A DNA stretch of 64,000 bases from Hyperoodon ampullatus (taxonomy: Eukaryota; Chordata; Mammalia; Artiodactyla; Ziphiidae): assembly GCA_949752795.1 (NCBI GenBank), contig OX457074.1:3299527-3363526 (forward strand). Reading direction: 5' to 3'. Below, piece after piece: positions 10,823-19,910 of the stretch. Numbering within the stretch: the first letter of the stretch is position 1; every line of letters begins with the position of its first letter. A program made the translations under genes and the position numbers. A model generated the notes under the pieces. The model was not told the DNA's origin and did no database searches. It worked only from the letters and a program-made list of their open reading frames with translations.

Positions 10823-12530
10823 CCAGCCACCCAGCGGCGGCGCCTACGCTTATGCCCGCTGTCAACTACGCCCCCCTGGATCTTCCAGGCTCTGCGGAAC
10901 CACCAAAGCAGTGCCACCCATGCCCCGGGGTGCCCCAGGGGGCGTCCCCAGCTCCGGTGCCGTACGGCTACTTTGGAGGCGGGTACTACTCCTGCCGAGT
11001 GTCCCGGAGCTCCCTGAAACCCTGTGCCCAGGCGGCCACCCTGGCCGCCTACCCTGCGGAGACTCCCGCGGCCGGGGAGGAGTACCCCAGCCGCCCCACC
11101 GAGTTTGCCTTCTACCCGGGGTACCCGGGACCCTACCAGCCTATGGCCAGTTACCTGGATGTGTCGGTGGTGCAGACCTTGGGCGCCCCTGGGGAGCCTC
11201 GCCATGACTCCCTGCTGCCTGTGGACAGTTACCAGCCCTGGGCCCTCACCGGTGGCTGGAACAGCCAGATGTGTTGCCAGGGAGAACAAAACCCACCGGG
11301 TCCCTTCTGGAAGGCGGCATTTGCAGGTAAACTGCCCACTACTCTGGATCCCCTTGGCGCTGAGTGTGGGGTTGTAGGCCCTGCTGGCACTTGCCTGGGA
11401 GGAGGTGGAGGGAGACTTGGGGCTGGTGAGGAGGAGCTTGGTTCTCCTTGGTTGGCTATTAGGACTCTGAAGGAGGGTCCAGGCAGTTAGAGAGCCTGGG
11501 TAGAGGCCCCAGAGGGGCTGTGTGAGGGCCTGAGCTGCGGGCTATCTGAAGCCTGAGGACCACCAAGCCCCTGACCTCCCCAGGAGACCTTGGGACCAGC
11601 CTTTCAATATGTTGGTGTGTTTGGCTCTCTTTGCTGTTGTTTGGGGCTCAGGGTATCCCTGCCCAGCAGGATCCCAGTTGAATTCTTCAAAAGGGCCAAA
11701 TAACTCTCAATTCATTGAGTATCGGGTACAGTGGGGTGAGTGGGAACAGAGAAGTTGGATGTTCTGTAAAGAATACAACCCCTCACTTTCTCTCAGATGA
11801 GTTTTTCAGTTTCCAAAGGGAAGTTTAGATTTCCTGCAGCCATGGCTTAGGTGTGTGCATTAGTGCATGTGTGTGTTGGGAGTGGGGGCAGAAACGTGTT
11901 CCCCCCGTACAGAACTTGCTTGTAGTATCTATAAGAATGGCCAAGAGTTGGAAAATGCATGTGAGGGCGGACATATGTAGACGGTGGGCAAAGGTCTGGC
12001 CGTGTGTGATGGGTGTGTTTGCAGACTTGCACGTGTGAGGGCAGTGAAGAGTGAGGGTGGCCTGCAGAAACCGCTTTCCAAGGCTGGGCGGTGATCAGAG
12101 CTGGAAGCCGAGGTGTCCTCTTGTGCTTTGAGGGAACAGGAGTGCACGAATGCCTGTAGGGTTACCTGGGTGCTCCTGCAGGATGACTTAGCTTGTGGGG
12201 CCTGGGTCTGCGCCTGAGCTTGCGCCAGGCGGTGGTGTGAGCATGTCTTTCTCTCCCTCCCTCTCCTGCCGCGCAGACTCGAGCGCGCAGCACCCTCCAG
12301 ACGGCTGCGCCTTCCGCCGCGGCCGCAAGAAACGTATTCCCTACAGCAAGGGGCAGCTGCGGGAGCTGGAGCGCGAGTATTCGGCTAACAAGTTCATCAC
12401 AAAAGACAAGAGGCGCAAGATCTCGGCGGCCACCAGCCTCTCAGAGCGCCAGATCACCATCTGGTTTCAGAATCGCCGGGTCAAGGAGAAGAAAGTCCTC
12501 GCCAAGGTCAAAACCAGTGCTATTCCTTGA
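10723..12530 (+). CDS. HOXB13: HOXB13 homeodomain transcription factor (two exons)
   Basis: Coding sequence joins 10723-11326 and 12277-12530 (858 bases, 285 residues; human has 284). The intron splits an Asp codon as g|ac. HOXB13 is the most posterior HOXB protein, a nuclear DNA-binding factor acting in tail, hindgut and urogenital development and, with androgen receptor, in prostate. The N-terminus begins [17 protein letters not shown]. The paralog-13 N-terminal domain spans about residues 12-130 and includes the Cys/Tyr-rich [11 protein letters not shown] segment; the Gly equivalent to human Gly84 (here Gly85) is intact. The MEIS-interacting part lies in this half. The homeodomain is residues 217-276. 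One extra Ala near residue 37 explains the length difference. Both exons are open and splice sites canonical, so the gene looks functional. The start is the first ATG in frame and matches human. Confidence 0.98.
11327..12276 (+). other. HOXB13: HOXB13 intron 1
   Basis: 950 bases, donor AG|gtaaac, acceptor gccgcgcag|ac after a pyrimidine-rich tract. Exon 1 reads on into the intron for about 54 codons before a stop at 11490, which is why the unspliced frame looks longer. No repeats or extra exon seen. Close to the human intron length as I recall it. Confidence 0.95.
12277..12530 (+). CDS. HOXB13: HOXB13 exon 2 (homeodomain)
   Basis: Starts mid-codon after the acceptor and ends at TGA 12528-12530. 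It encodes the whole homeodomain: an arm with [13 protein letters not shown], helix 1 [13 protein letters not shown], and recognition helix [17 protein letters not shown] with Ile47, Trp48, Gln50, Asn51 and Arg53 in place. Relative to the human protein as I remember it, homeodomain position 21 is Ser instead of Ala, and the extreme C-terminus reads KTSAIP rather than KNSATP. DNA-contact residues are unchanged, so binding to CCAATAAAA/CTCGTAAA-type sites should be retained. Confidence 0.97.
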
Positions 12531-12945
12531 GGGAGCTCCCTGGCTGTGCCTGGGGAGGGGGGGAGGAGGAAGTCGGAGTATCCTGGGGAGACCAGGAGCC
12601 TGCCACAGCCAGGCTGGGGCCCAGGACTCTGCTGAGAGGCCCCCAGAGGTGACACTCTTCCCAGACCAATGCTCCTGGGCTGTTCCTCAGGGACAGCTTG
12701 GGTACCCCATTGGTCCCAGAGAGCCAGCGAGGCCCAGAGTTACAGCCCAGTCCACCAGGTAACACCACCCAAAGGACCTTGTCCCAGTCATAAGCATTCA
12801 TCCTGGCAGTGGCAATAATCACCATAACCAGTACTAGTTGCCGTGATAATTAGTATCATATTTTCTATCTAGAGCTCTGTAGAGCGCTTTAGAAACTGCT
12901 TTCATGGATTGAGCTGATTACGAATAAACTTGGAAGGAGACCGGT
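12531..12945 (+). other. HOXB13: HOXB13 3' UTR (likely short form)
   Basis: Non-coding sequence between the stop codon and the first canonical AATAAA (12923-12928). The human transcript as I recall has a longer 3' UTR (about 2 kb), so use of this signal is uncertain. The part around 12810-12920 has MIR-like wording ('gagcgctttagaaactgctttc'). Confidence 0.45.
12923..12928 (+). terminator. HOXB13: Candidate polyadenylation signal AATAAA
   Basis: First canonical hexamer after HOXB13, 393 bases beyond the stop codon. I saw no other canonical hexamer in the next 2 kb. Confidence 0.4.
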
Positions 12946-14840
12946 GGCAGGAGAGCTTCCTCTGGAACCCCTTCCATTTCCAAAGCCCATCCCCATCCCA
13001 GTGAAGGCAGAGGAGAAAAGAAATGGCAGATTCACCCCTGTGGCTATGTTGCCCCTTTAGCATTTTTCTAAGATGACAGCTAGGCAGGATGGACAGCACT
13101 GGAGGGTGCATCTCCTTCCCTCCGTGCCCATCCCCTAGGTTGTACCCACTGGTCTCAGAAGTCCGCATCCCCAACTCTTCAATTTTGTCCGTGTGTGAAA
13201 AACAAGCCAGCGAGCTGCCCTGCGGGGTCTGTTCTCCTTCCTTTCAGAGAAATGGGCTTTGAGAAAGTGCCTGGATAATTCACCACTTCCTCTCCAAAAC
13301 GTTCCAGACCCTCCCTTAATGTTCCTGGTGGTTCTGACCTAAGGAGGTCGTGGTTCATTGGGCATTTGGGAGCCGCATGAAATAGATATTTGTGGCCTTG
13401 TAGACGGAGCCCCTCCCAGGCACAAACGGTTACAGAATGAGGGAATAGTAGCCTATCCATGGTAGGCACGTCCCAAACACACTGGTATGGCCCAGAAGGA
13501 GAAAAACAAAAAGCAGAAAATGGCTCCTTCACTACCCATTCCTCCTCTGCTTGCCTGCTGGTGACACCGCGGAGCTCGCAGGGCTCAGGCCTGGGAGTCG
13601 CGGAAGGCTCTTTTTCGAGTGGAAGAACCACGGGCGGCGGAAGCCCAAAGACCCAGTCTCAAGAGTGGGGAACGGCAGGCAGCCGGGACAACAATGGGCA
13701 CAGACTCGCGTTTCCTTTTCACTTTGCGCTGGTTCAGTCCACATACCCTGAATTCTGGGTGGGTGGAGGGCAGGTTGGCGCCAACTCTGTTTTCCGCAGC
13801 CACGTAGAACAGTGCGGAGTTCCAAAAACCTGGGGCAGACCGGCTGTTAGCAGAGCCGGGGACCCTGATGTCCTGTACCTGGGCCCTGTGCCCGGTGGGA
13901 CTCGCTACCTTGGCCGCGCAGCAAATCAGCGGGTTTGAGCTGGATCTTCCTGCGGCCCAGTCTGGAGGATTCCGGCAGACACTCTCCCGGCGATCGAGCG
14001 CACTGGCGTGAAGTGGAGAGGACCCAACGCCGGACCCACGATCCGAGCCACCGAGCAGCGAGTAGGCGGGAGGCTAGCAGCCCGAGGGAGGCCCCCGGCC
14101 ATGGTCTCGACAGCCGCTCCATCTCGGAGCAGGCTCCTCCTTCTCCAGGAAACCCTGCGTTGGCCGCCGCAGCCGAAGAATTCGAGTCGGGTGGCATCCC
14201 CGTCCTGGCTGTTCTTCCGGGAAAGAGTTGGGAAGACTGTTCTAAATCTTTTTACCAAAGAGGATCCCCAGGCTGAGGGGCAAGGCCCCGACGGGCAGTC
14301 ACCCTCCCTCCCTGGGTCTTCTTAGAATGCGTGTGCTTGGGGCAGGGGAGGGTGTCCATTTCGTGATTTAAACAATTCCCCCAAGCCCCGGGGTCCAGTT
14401 TAAGCTCCCTGGTATTGCGTCCCGCCCAGGGGAAGTTACTTTCTGCCTTCCACGTTCTCCTTCAAGCTTAGTTTCAAGCGAGGAGCTTTTAATATCACAG
14501 GTTCTCAAGCTTATTGGGTGCGACCCCCTCCCTCGCCGCTTCAGAAGGAGCGAGACTTCAGCGCAGATAGGCCCATGGGTAGAGAGAGCGCCCTGGTGCC
14601 GGCTCCCCACATGGGGAGGAGAAAGGCCGCAAGAGGGGTTGCCACTTGGACTTCCTGAGATGGCGTAGGTAGAGGCCTAAGGAGTCGGGGCCTCGAGACT
14701 CTGGACTCCCAGAGCGCTAGCTCCTCCACTCCGCTATCAAGCCCTTAAAGTTTCGGAGCTCTTCTATTATTCTCTCTCAATAATTTTAGAACAAACAAAA
14801 GATTTGGGATTTTAGAGATTTATTTCGCTACCAGTGTGCT
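12946..14840. other. Region downstream of HOXB13, CpG-rich from 13.56 kb
   Basis: Either distal HOXB13 3' UTR or intergenic DNA. The 13560-14290 part is CpG-rich, giving long but unconvincing frames on both strands. Toward the end AT-rich words appear ('attattctctctcaataatt'). No repeat or exon recognised. Confidence 0.4.
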
Positions 14841-14844
14841 TGGC

Positions 14845-15270
14845 CTATTGAAAAGACAAGGGCGCCCCCTTCCGGTAGAAGCTCGCCATTTCAGGGAAAC
14901 CCGCCGGTCTGCTCGGCTTTAACCCCTCAACCAAGCCTCTGGCTTCCAGATGCCTGGGGCGTCGGGCCTTCGGGGTTGGGGAGTTCGGGGCTGCGTGTGA
15001 GAGCACCGGGACCCGGAGTCGCCTGGAATTGGGCCAGGGTATAGGCAAATGTATCGGTCCAGCGGCTGAGAGACTCAGGAGGAAAGCTAGGAGAGCAGCG
15101 AGCGATCTCGAACAGTGAAAAAACAGGGCGGCCAGGACTCCCGGGAGCAAGGCTGCGGCGGCATCAGCCCTCGGTCCAGGTCTTCGTTCCACTGGAGTAT
15201 TATATTTATCTTCCTCGCCAGGCCAATTCGCGGCGAACCCCTCTCCTCCCCTTTTATCCCCCCGACTCAT
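14845..15270 (-). CDS. PRAC2: PRAC2-like small protein frame
   Basis: A 141-codon - strand frame whose centre, LLAFLLSLSAAGPIHLPIPW followed by PNSRRLRV, matches my memory of human PRAC2 (about 90 residues; [20 protein letters not shown] then PNGRRHRV). Position and strand also fit: human PRAC2 lies between HOXB13 and PRAC1 and is antisense to both. The segment matching the human start reads CTG GAC CGA here, in a frame different from the conserved core. The ATG used here (15270) is an unrelated upstream one. The C-terminus after the core is longer and diverged. PRAC2 is a small nuclear protein of prostate and hindgut with unknown mechanism, possibly better seen as a lncRNA. Coding status here is doubtful; homology of the locus is more secure. 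Confidence 0.55.
   Translation of the reverse strand: MSRGDKRGGEGFAANWPGEEDKYNTPVERRPGPRADAAAALLPGVLAALFFHCSRSLAALLAFLLSLSAAGPIHLPIPWPNSRRLRVPVLSHAAPNSPTPKARRPRHLEARGLVEGLKPSRPAGFPEMASFYRKGAPLSFQ
14862..14882 (-). promoter_or_regulatory. Candidate CTCF site
   Basis: The - strand reads accggaagggggcgccc, close to the AGGGGGCGC core of the CTCF motif. Lies at the 3' edge of the PRAC2-like frame, between HOXB13 and the PRAC promoter region. Motif match by eye only. Confidence 0.35.
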
Positions 15271-15279
15271 TTACTTGTA

Positions 15280-15660
15280 TGGAACCTGTGCAAAAAATTG
15301 TTTTTAAATTTCGCTTTGTATTAAACCCTTTTATGCAAGCTCTTTCCAAACACCAATTTTACTCCTGAGGCAAATTATACCCCCTCCCACCGAGGCCGAC
15401 CATTTAAAAATCTTTCAGTAATTTGTGTCAAAATTACAACAAAATATATCTACATGTATTTGCCTGTAGCTGTTTGCTTTTTAAATAGCGCCATTTTAAG
15501 CTACAGGAGAGAGGGTTTTGCTAAATTTTGACTGAAATGTGTTGACTATAACGTTCACAAATAGGTAAATTCAAACAACATTCTCATGAACAGATAAACG
15601 CAGAGGCGCACAAATAGACTCCGGAAAATACACCGGGCGTCTTTCCACCAGCGAGGTGTA
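15280..15660. promoter_or_regulatory. AT-rich single-copy block, candidate conserved element
   Basis: Abrupt AT-rich, repeat-free stretch within GC-rich DNA, with many homeodomain/Cdx-type words (ttgtattaaaccc, ttttatgc, cttttatccc just before it) and a 9-bp inverted repeat at 15463-15507. Upstream of the PRAC2-like frame, so it could include part of a PRAC2 promoter. Conservation is not tested. Confidence 0.4.
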
Positions 15661-16088
15661 ATTTTACTCGGAACTGCCCTCCGCGCCCTCTCCCTTACTC
15701 GGAGCAGAACATCCCCGGGTTGAGTCTCAGCAAACGTCGAAACAGGATCCCAGGGTCGCGTCTACGCTGCTCCAGGACCGAAATCACTTACTTCCAACTC
15801 CAAACCAGGTGGATTTTATTAGGCCTCCAGAGGCCGACTTAGGGGGTAGTGGTGGAGAAGTGCATAGACGTGACCTCCGGAAGCTCTTTTCGAATCTAGG
15901 TTCTCGAAGCAGCCCAGCAGAGAGCGAACCCGAGGCTCTGGCTCCGGGGTCCTTCACTCGTGCTGGCAAACGCTTCCCCCCACCCTGGAAGTCGCGAGGC
16001 CGAAGCCGGCGACTCTGCACCGCCGTGCCCCCCTCCGCAGTCACCCCTAGCTAGCCACCCCTACTCTGAGTGGTTCGAGGACCAGAAG

Positions 16089-16247
16089 ATGTCCTGCGGC
16101 AGGAAAAAGGCCCAGATTAAGACCCGCCAGTTCTACGAGAGGCGCGGCTCTCCTCCTCCAACACGGGGCCAACTGCCCTCCCCTCCCCCAGTCCCCCTCC
16201 TCCCGTTAATTAAAGTTTTATTCAAGGTCCTAAGTGCTGCACTTTAA
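16089..16247 (+). other. Small open frame, 52 codons, unidentified
   Basis: ATG in a good context (A at -3, 'agaagATGt'), giving a basic start MSCGRKKAQIKTRQFYERRG, a Pro-rich middle and a hydrophobic end. Not recognised. The frame is also open upstream without a stop to 15960. It overlaps the homeodomain-site cluster at 16206-16250, so it may simply be regulatory DNA that happens to be open. Confidence 0.2.
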
Positions 16248-16370
16248 TTAGGTTTCCTTCGGGGGAAACCCTCTGTGCCCCCGCCCCCGTCCGGTCTAAT
16301 AGAAACCCCAGAGCTTCAAACGTGAATTAAATAAATGAACCCGTTACCGTAAACTGGCAATAAAGCGCGG
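16200..16370. promoter_or_regulatory. Homeodomain-site cluster with inverted repeat
   Basis: TAATTAAAGT at 16207-16216 and its exact reverse complement ACTTTAATTA at 16241-16250 flank a TTTTATT word. GAATTAAATAAATG and GGCAATAAAG follow (16325-16366). Repeat-free and between PRAC2 and PRAC1. Confidence 0.45.
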
Positions 16371-17290
16371 AGGCAACTGCTGCGGAGGGGGCGAAAGGAG
16401 AGGTTCCGTTGTTTCTGAAAGAAATTTATACCACATTCTCACCCACCTGAATAGTCCCTCTCCGGGAAAGTGGGGAGAAAGCACTGGATCGGCCCTCGGC
16501 CTCTCACCCGAGTGGGACACCCCGCCCCTCCCCCCAGGCGCTGGCCTGGGCCCGGGGAGAGATTTTAAAACATCCAATGGGGAACTGATGCCAGCCTTTC
16601 TTCCTCTCTAGGCTACCAGTTACTTTTGTGTAGAAAGCGGGTGGGGGTGGTCGGAGCAGACGGAGAAGAGGGAGTTCCACCACTGGTCCCCCTCCCCTAA
16701 ATTGCCTCTAAAATGACGGCGAGCAGCAAGCGTTCAATCACCCTCGGAAAGTTAGGGAGGGAAAGCAGTCTGCCGGCGCCCAGAGGTGAGGGTCGGGTCG
16801 GGGCCTTTGCCATTGAACTTGAAGTTTCAGGCCTTTGGTCTCCGCTGCCCCTACCCCGACTCTCCTCAACTCTTTATGGGAAGAGGGAGGAAGGTGAGGG
16901 AAGGGGTCCCATCTCTGGCCTCGGGAAGAAGGGAGGAGGCCAAGCGGCGTTGGAGGGGCCAGAGAGACGGGAAGACCGTCCAGAGACGCCGAGGTTGGCG
17001 GGGAGACGAGGCGGCCCCGGGCTGTAGTGGGGAGGGGGTACTCCAGCCTTCTCTGGGCTCGCAGACGCGAGGTGGAGACCCTGGGGCTGTGCGCCGTCTC
17101 CCTGAGCCTCGCCCCAGACTCGGCTGGGAGGGGGGCACCCGGTGCTGCGCTCCGGTCCTTCCTCCTCTAGCCTAAGGTGCGCGAGCAGAGCCCTGCGCCA
17201 CTCGGAGGCTGGAACCTTCAGGCCGGCGCCGCCCCAGCTCAGGGCCTTGGGGCCCAGCTGAATTCCAGCCCTGGCCTTTGCAGAGAGAGC
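16371..17290. promoter_or_regulatory. GC-rich region 5' of PRAC1, possible bidirectional promoter
   Basis: CpG-rich, no TATA box seen. Human PRAC1 and PRAC2 are transcribed divergently from neighbouring starts, so a shared promoter here is inferred from synteny. PRAC2 5' non-coding exons, if any, could not be identified. Confidence 0.35.
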
Positions 17291-17299
17291 AAGAGTGTT

Positions 17300-17368
17300 A
17301 TGCCCCTATTTCTCAGATCAAGACCCGCTCATTTTGCTACCTCCAAGAGTGCGTTTCTCTCTAAAAAG
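17300..17368 (+). CDS. PRAC1: PRAC1 first coding exon (partial, altered start)
   Basis: 23 codons from ATG 17300 to a good splice donor (AAG|gtaaac). The tail PAHFATSKSAFLSKK matches human PRAC1 PAHLTTSKSAFLSNKK as I recall it. The human start codon position is GTG here (17295-17297) and the next codons still spell LC..FSDQ, but a one-base deletion near 17321 then breaks that frame. The ATG five bases downstream is in frame with the conserved tail, giving a new N-terminus MPLFLRSR. One codon (Asn) is also missing before the donor. PRAC1 is a 57-residue nuclear protein of prostate and distal colon. I could not find a convincing second exon in the following 1 kb; a weak candidate begins near 17578. 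Either a re-started gene or a decaying one. Confidence 0.5.
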
Positions 17369-18169
17369 GTAAACTAGCTGATTCGTGGGCCAAGGGCGTT
17401 ACCGCTCTCTCAGTCTGAGGATCCGCTCAGGGAGCCCTGCGGGGGGTCCTCCCAGGAATTTGGGGGACTCCGTGGTCACGGCGGGCAGGGAAGGGCGGGC
17501 GTCAGGCTCTTGCAGAGACCACTCGGCGGAGCGCCTCCTCGTTGGTTCCTGGAGAGACCGGCAGCCACCTGGGCAGAAAGGGACAAAGAAAGCACTTCGC
17601 AGCACGCGGGACCTGCGCGCCCTCGGCAGGGGAGAGTCTGGCGGGTGAGAGCAAGGTCCCCCCATACGACCTTATGTTTGTCTCCGACTGGATGGAATCC
17701 TGGTACAGACAAAATTAATGTTATTGTTATGTTGTTCTTATTTAAACTGTAATACAAAATATCTACTTTGAAAGCTGGATGAAAAGTAACCGTAATGATA
17801 ACGGTAATGATGATTTATTAACACACTCTTAAGGGAAAGGCTCTGGCCCTTTAAAAAATAAATCAGTGCACCTTAGTCTCAGATGGCTGCCTTCCTTCTG
17901 CCATTCCTATGCCCTCTTCGGAAGCTTGGTTAGTGCTGAGATCTGAGGAGCAACTGGAGGTGTTGCCCATGGCTGGCACATCTGCACAGGGACTCAGAAC
18001 CTGCACAGAAGCAGCAGGGGGCCACATGCCCATGTCCTCGGCCACTGACACTGCTAACTTGTTGTTCTTGGGGTGGGGGCAAGGTAATCTACAGGCACAA
18101 TCTGGACTCACCTAACCCTGCCAGCCCCAGCTGGTTCCTGCCCATGCCTTCTCAGAGCTACTGTCCCCA
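17369..18169. other. PRAC1 intron/3' region, exon 2 not found
   Basis: GC-rich to 17690, then AT-rich with a short repeat-free section ('ggtaatgatgatttattaac'). A possible acceptor 'cctgggcag' near 17577 precedes 'aaagcacttcgcagcac', which faintly resembles the STLKH part of PRAC1, but the rest does not follow. Confidence 0.3.
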
Positions 18170-18295
18170 CACTGACAGAACCCACTTTATAAAATGAGGA
18201 CACTGAGACTAAGTGTAAGTTACTTGATCAGTGTCGCAGCCAGCAGTGGCTAAGCTGGGCCCCCAAAGCAGGAGCTCCCGAGGACTAAGCTCTGT
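18170..18295 (-). mobile_element. MIR fragment
   Basis: 'ataaaatgaggacactgaga' and 'ctaagtgtaagttacttgatc' match reverse MIR. Confidence 0.6.
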
Positions 18296-18324
18296 GGTCT
18301 ACGCCAGCACAAGAGAATAGGAAG

Positions 18325-18608
18325 GGGACTTCCCTGGTGGCACAGTGGTTAAGAATCCACCTGCCAATGCAGGGGACACGGGTTCGAGCCCTGCTCCAGG
18401 AAGATCCCACAAGCCACGGAGCAACTAAGCTCCCGTGTGCCACAACTACTGAGCCTGTGCTCCAGAGCCCGCGAGCCACAGCTACTGAGCCCGTGTGCCT
18501 GGAGCCCGTGTTCTCAGCAAGAGAAGCCACTGCAATGAGAAGCCCGCGCACTGCAAGGAAGACTCAACACAGCCCAAAATAAATAAATAAAATTTAAAAA
18601 AAAGAAAG
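18325..18608 (+). mobile_element. CHR SINE
   Basis: Full element with head gggacttccctggtggcaca, B box gggttcgagccctg and (aaat)n tail. Flanked by a perfect 13-bp duplication agagaataggaag (18312-18324 and 18609-18621). The only SINE between 8.2 and 22.3 kb. Confidence 0.95.
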
Positions 18609-18621
18609 AGAGAATAGGAAG

Positions 18622-19540
18622 CCAAGCCTCTCCTTCACTCCCAACATACCTCTCCTCACCTGTTTCCATCTGGAGCCATCCCTTGAGGTCACAGAGCTGC
18701 ACTCAGACTCCCTAGACCCAACCCTTCCTGGGTGCACCTGGCAGATTTGCATAAGTGGAACAACAGGGGAATAAACACAAGTTCCATCACTCATTTATCG
18801 AGTGCCTACTGCATGCAAAACCTTCCACTGAGGTGGAAGGCGGGAGGAGACGCAGTGGAAATACTCTCTCTTCCTACTGATCCCTGCCTCTCGTTCTGCC
18901 TCACTTGCTGCCAGATCTGAGGTCTTCTGTTTCCTCAGATGTGACCTGAAACCGGGGGACTGTATTCTGTGATCTCTGACACTGTAAGGTGGGCCAAATG
19001 CCTACACATGGGGAACTGAGACCGAGAAAGAGTCACCCCTCCCCCCACGGCATATGGAGAGGCTTTCCGGAAAAGACTGTGTTGGAGAAGGACCTCGAAA
19101 GATGCTTAAATACCAAATCCGGGTGGAAGATGTGAGCAAAACTCGGGAGAGGGGACAAAAGAGGCAGGTCTCTGAGGGAGAGAGGTCTGGATCTCTGCTC
19201 TGGTTGGGGCAGAGCTGGTAGGGAAGAGGTCAAGGGCGTTCTCACTGGGTCCTGGACGCTGGGTGAAGCCTGTGCTGTGATCAGACAGCCTCCTGCCCAT
19301 TCAGGCTGTGACCACCCCACTCCCACCCAGGCGCGCACGCACCGAATGTTGGTGCAGGCGCTACTGGCGGCACACCGCAGGCCCCAGGAGGAGATAAGGA
19401 GACAGCTCTCGGAGAGAGGAATCGGTACCCCCCTGGACTCTCAGCTTCCCATCTTAGCTGTGTCCAGTCTGTGCCCCCGTCTGAGACCTGAGCTCGGTCT
19501 TCGGCTGACGGTTGAAGTTGGCCGCCCTTCCCCCTCCAGG
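18622..19540. other. Intergenic, single-copy
   Basis: No gene recognised; becomes GC-rich after 19280. Confidence 0.5.
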
Positions 19541-19910
19541 CAGGGTTTTGTCGTTGAACTTGAGCCAGGCCATAAACATTCCTTCACCCCTCGGGGAGCT
19601 GGACCGGGACGGGGAGCGGGTGGAGGGAAAGGTGGCGGAAGAGGGTTGTGGAAGGATCCGGAACGCCAGAGACCGGGCATCTCCCACCCAAGCCTGCATG
19701 GCTTTATCAACGAGCTTCGGATCTTTACATTCTGCGGAAAATTCGCAAGATCTGCCTTTTTAAAATCCGATTATTGAGACCTTATTGCAAGTTAGACCAA
19801 TAATTTAGTCAGGATCAAAGTAATGTAACTTTCATTTTCACTCATTCGTAATTCATGTTTTCTTATTTTAGGTAGTAAAATCCCCAATTTTTTTTAATGA
19901 GCAGGAAAAG
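19541..19910. promoter_or_regulatory. Candidate conserved regulatory block
   Basis: Repeat-free, switching from CpG-rich to AT-rich. Posterior-Hox-like words ccataaac (about 19570), ctttatcaac (19700), ttattgag, accaataattt (19797) and ttcgtaattcatg lie close together. No reading frame of note. Confidence 0.35.

Noticed and set aside
10624..11289. 221-codon open frame on the - strand across HOXB13 exon 1
   Set aside because: It is the antisense shadow of a GC-rich coding exon, resembles no protein and has no splice or conservation support.
11327..11490. Continuation of HOXB13 exon 1 to a 255-residue product without splicing
   Set aside because: A consensus GT donor sits exactly where the paralog-conserved reading ends, and the homeodomain exon joins in frame at 12277; the extension is intron.
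13459..14325. Overlapping 100-160-codon frames on both strands downstream of HOXB13
   Set aside because: CpG-rich DNA with few stop codons; no frame stands out and no homology was recognised.
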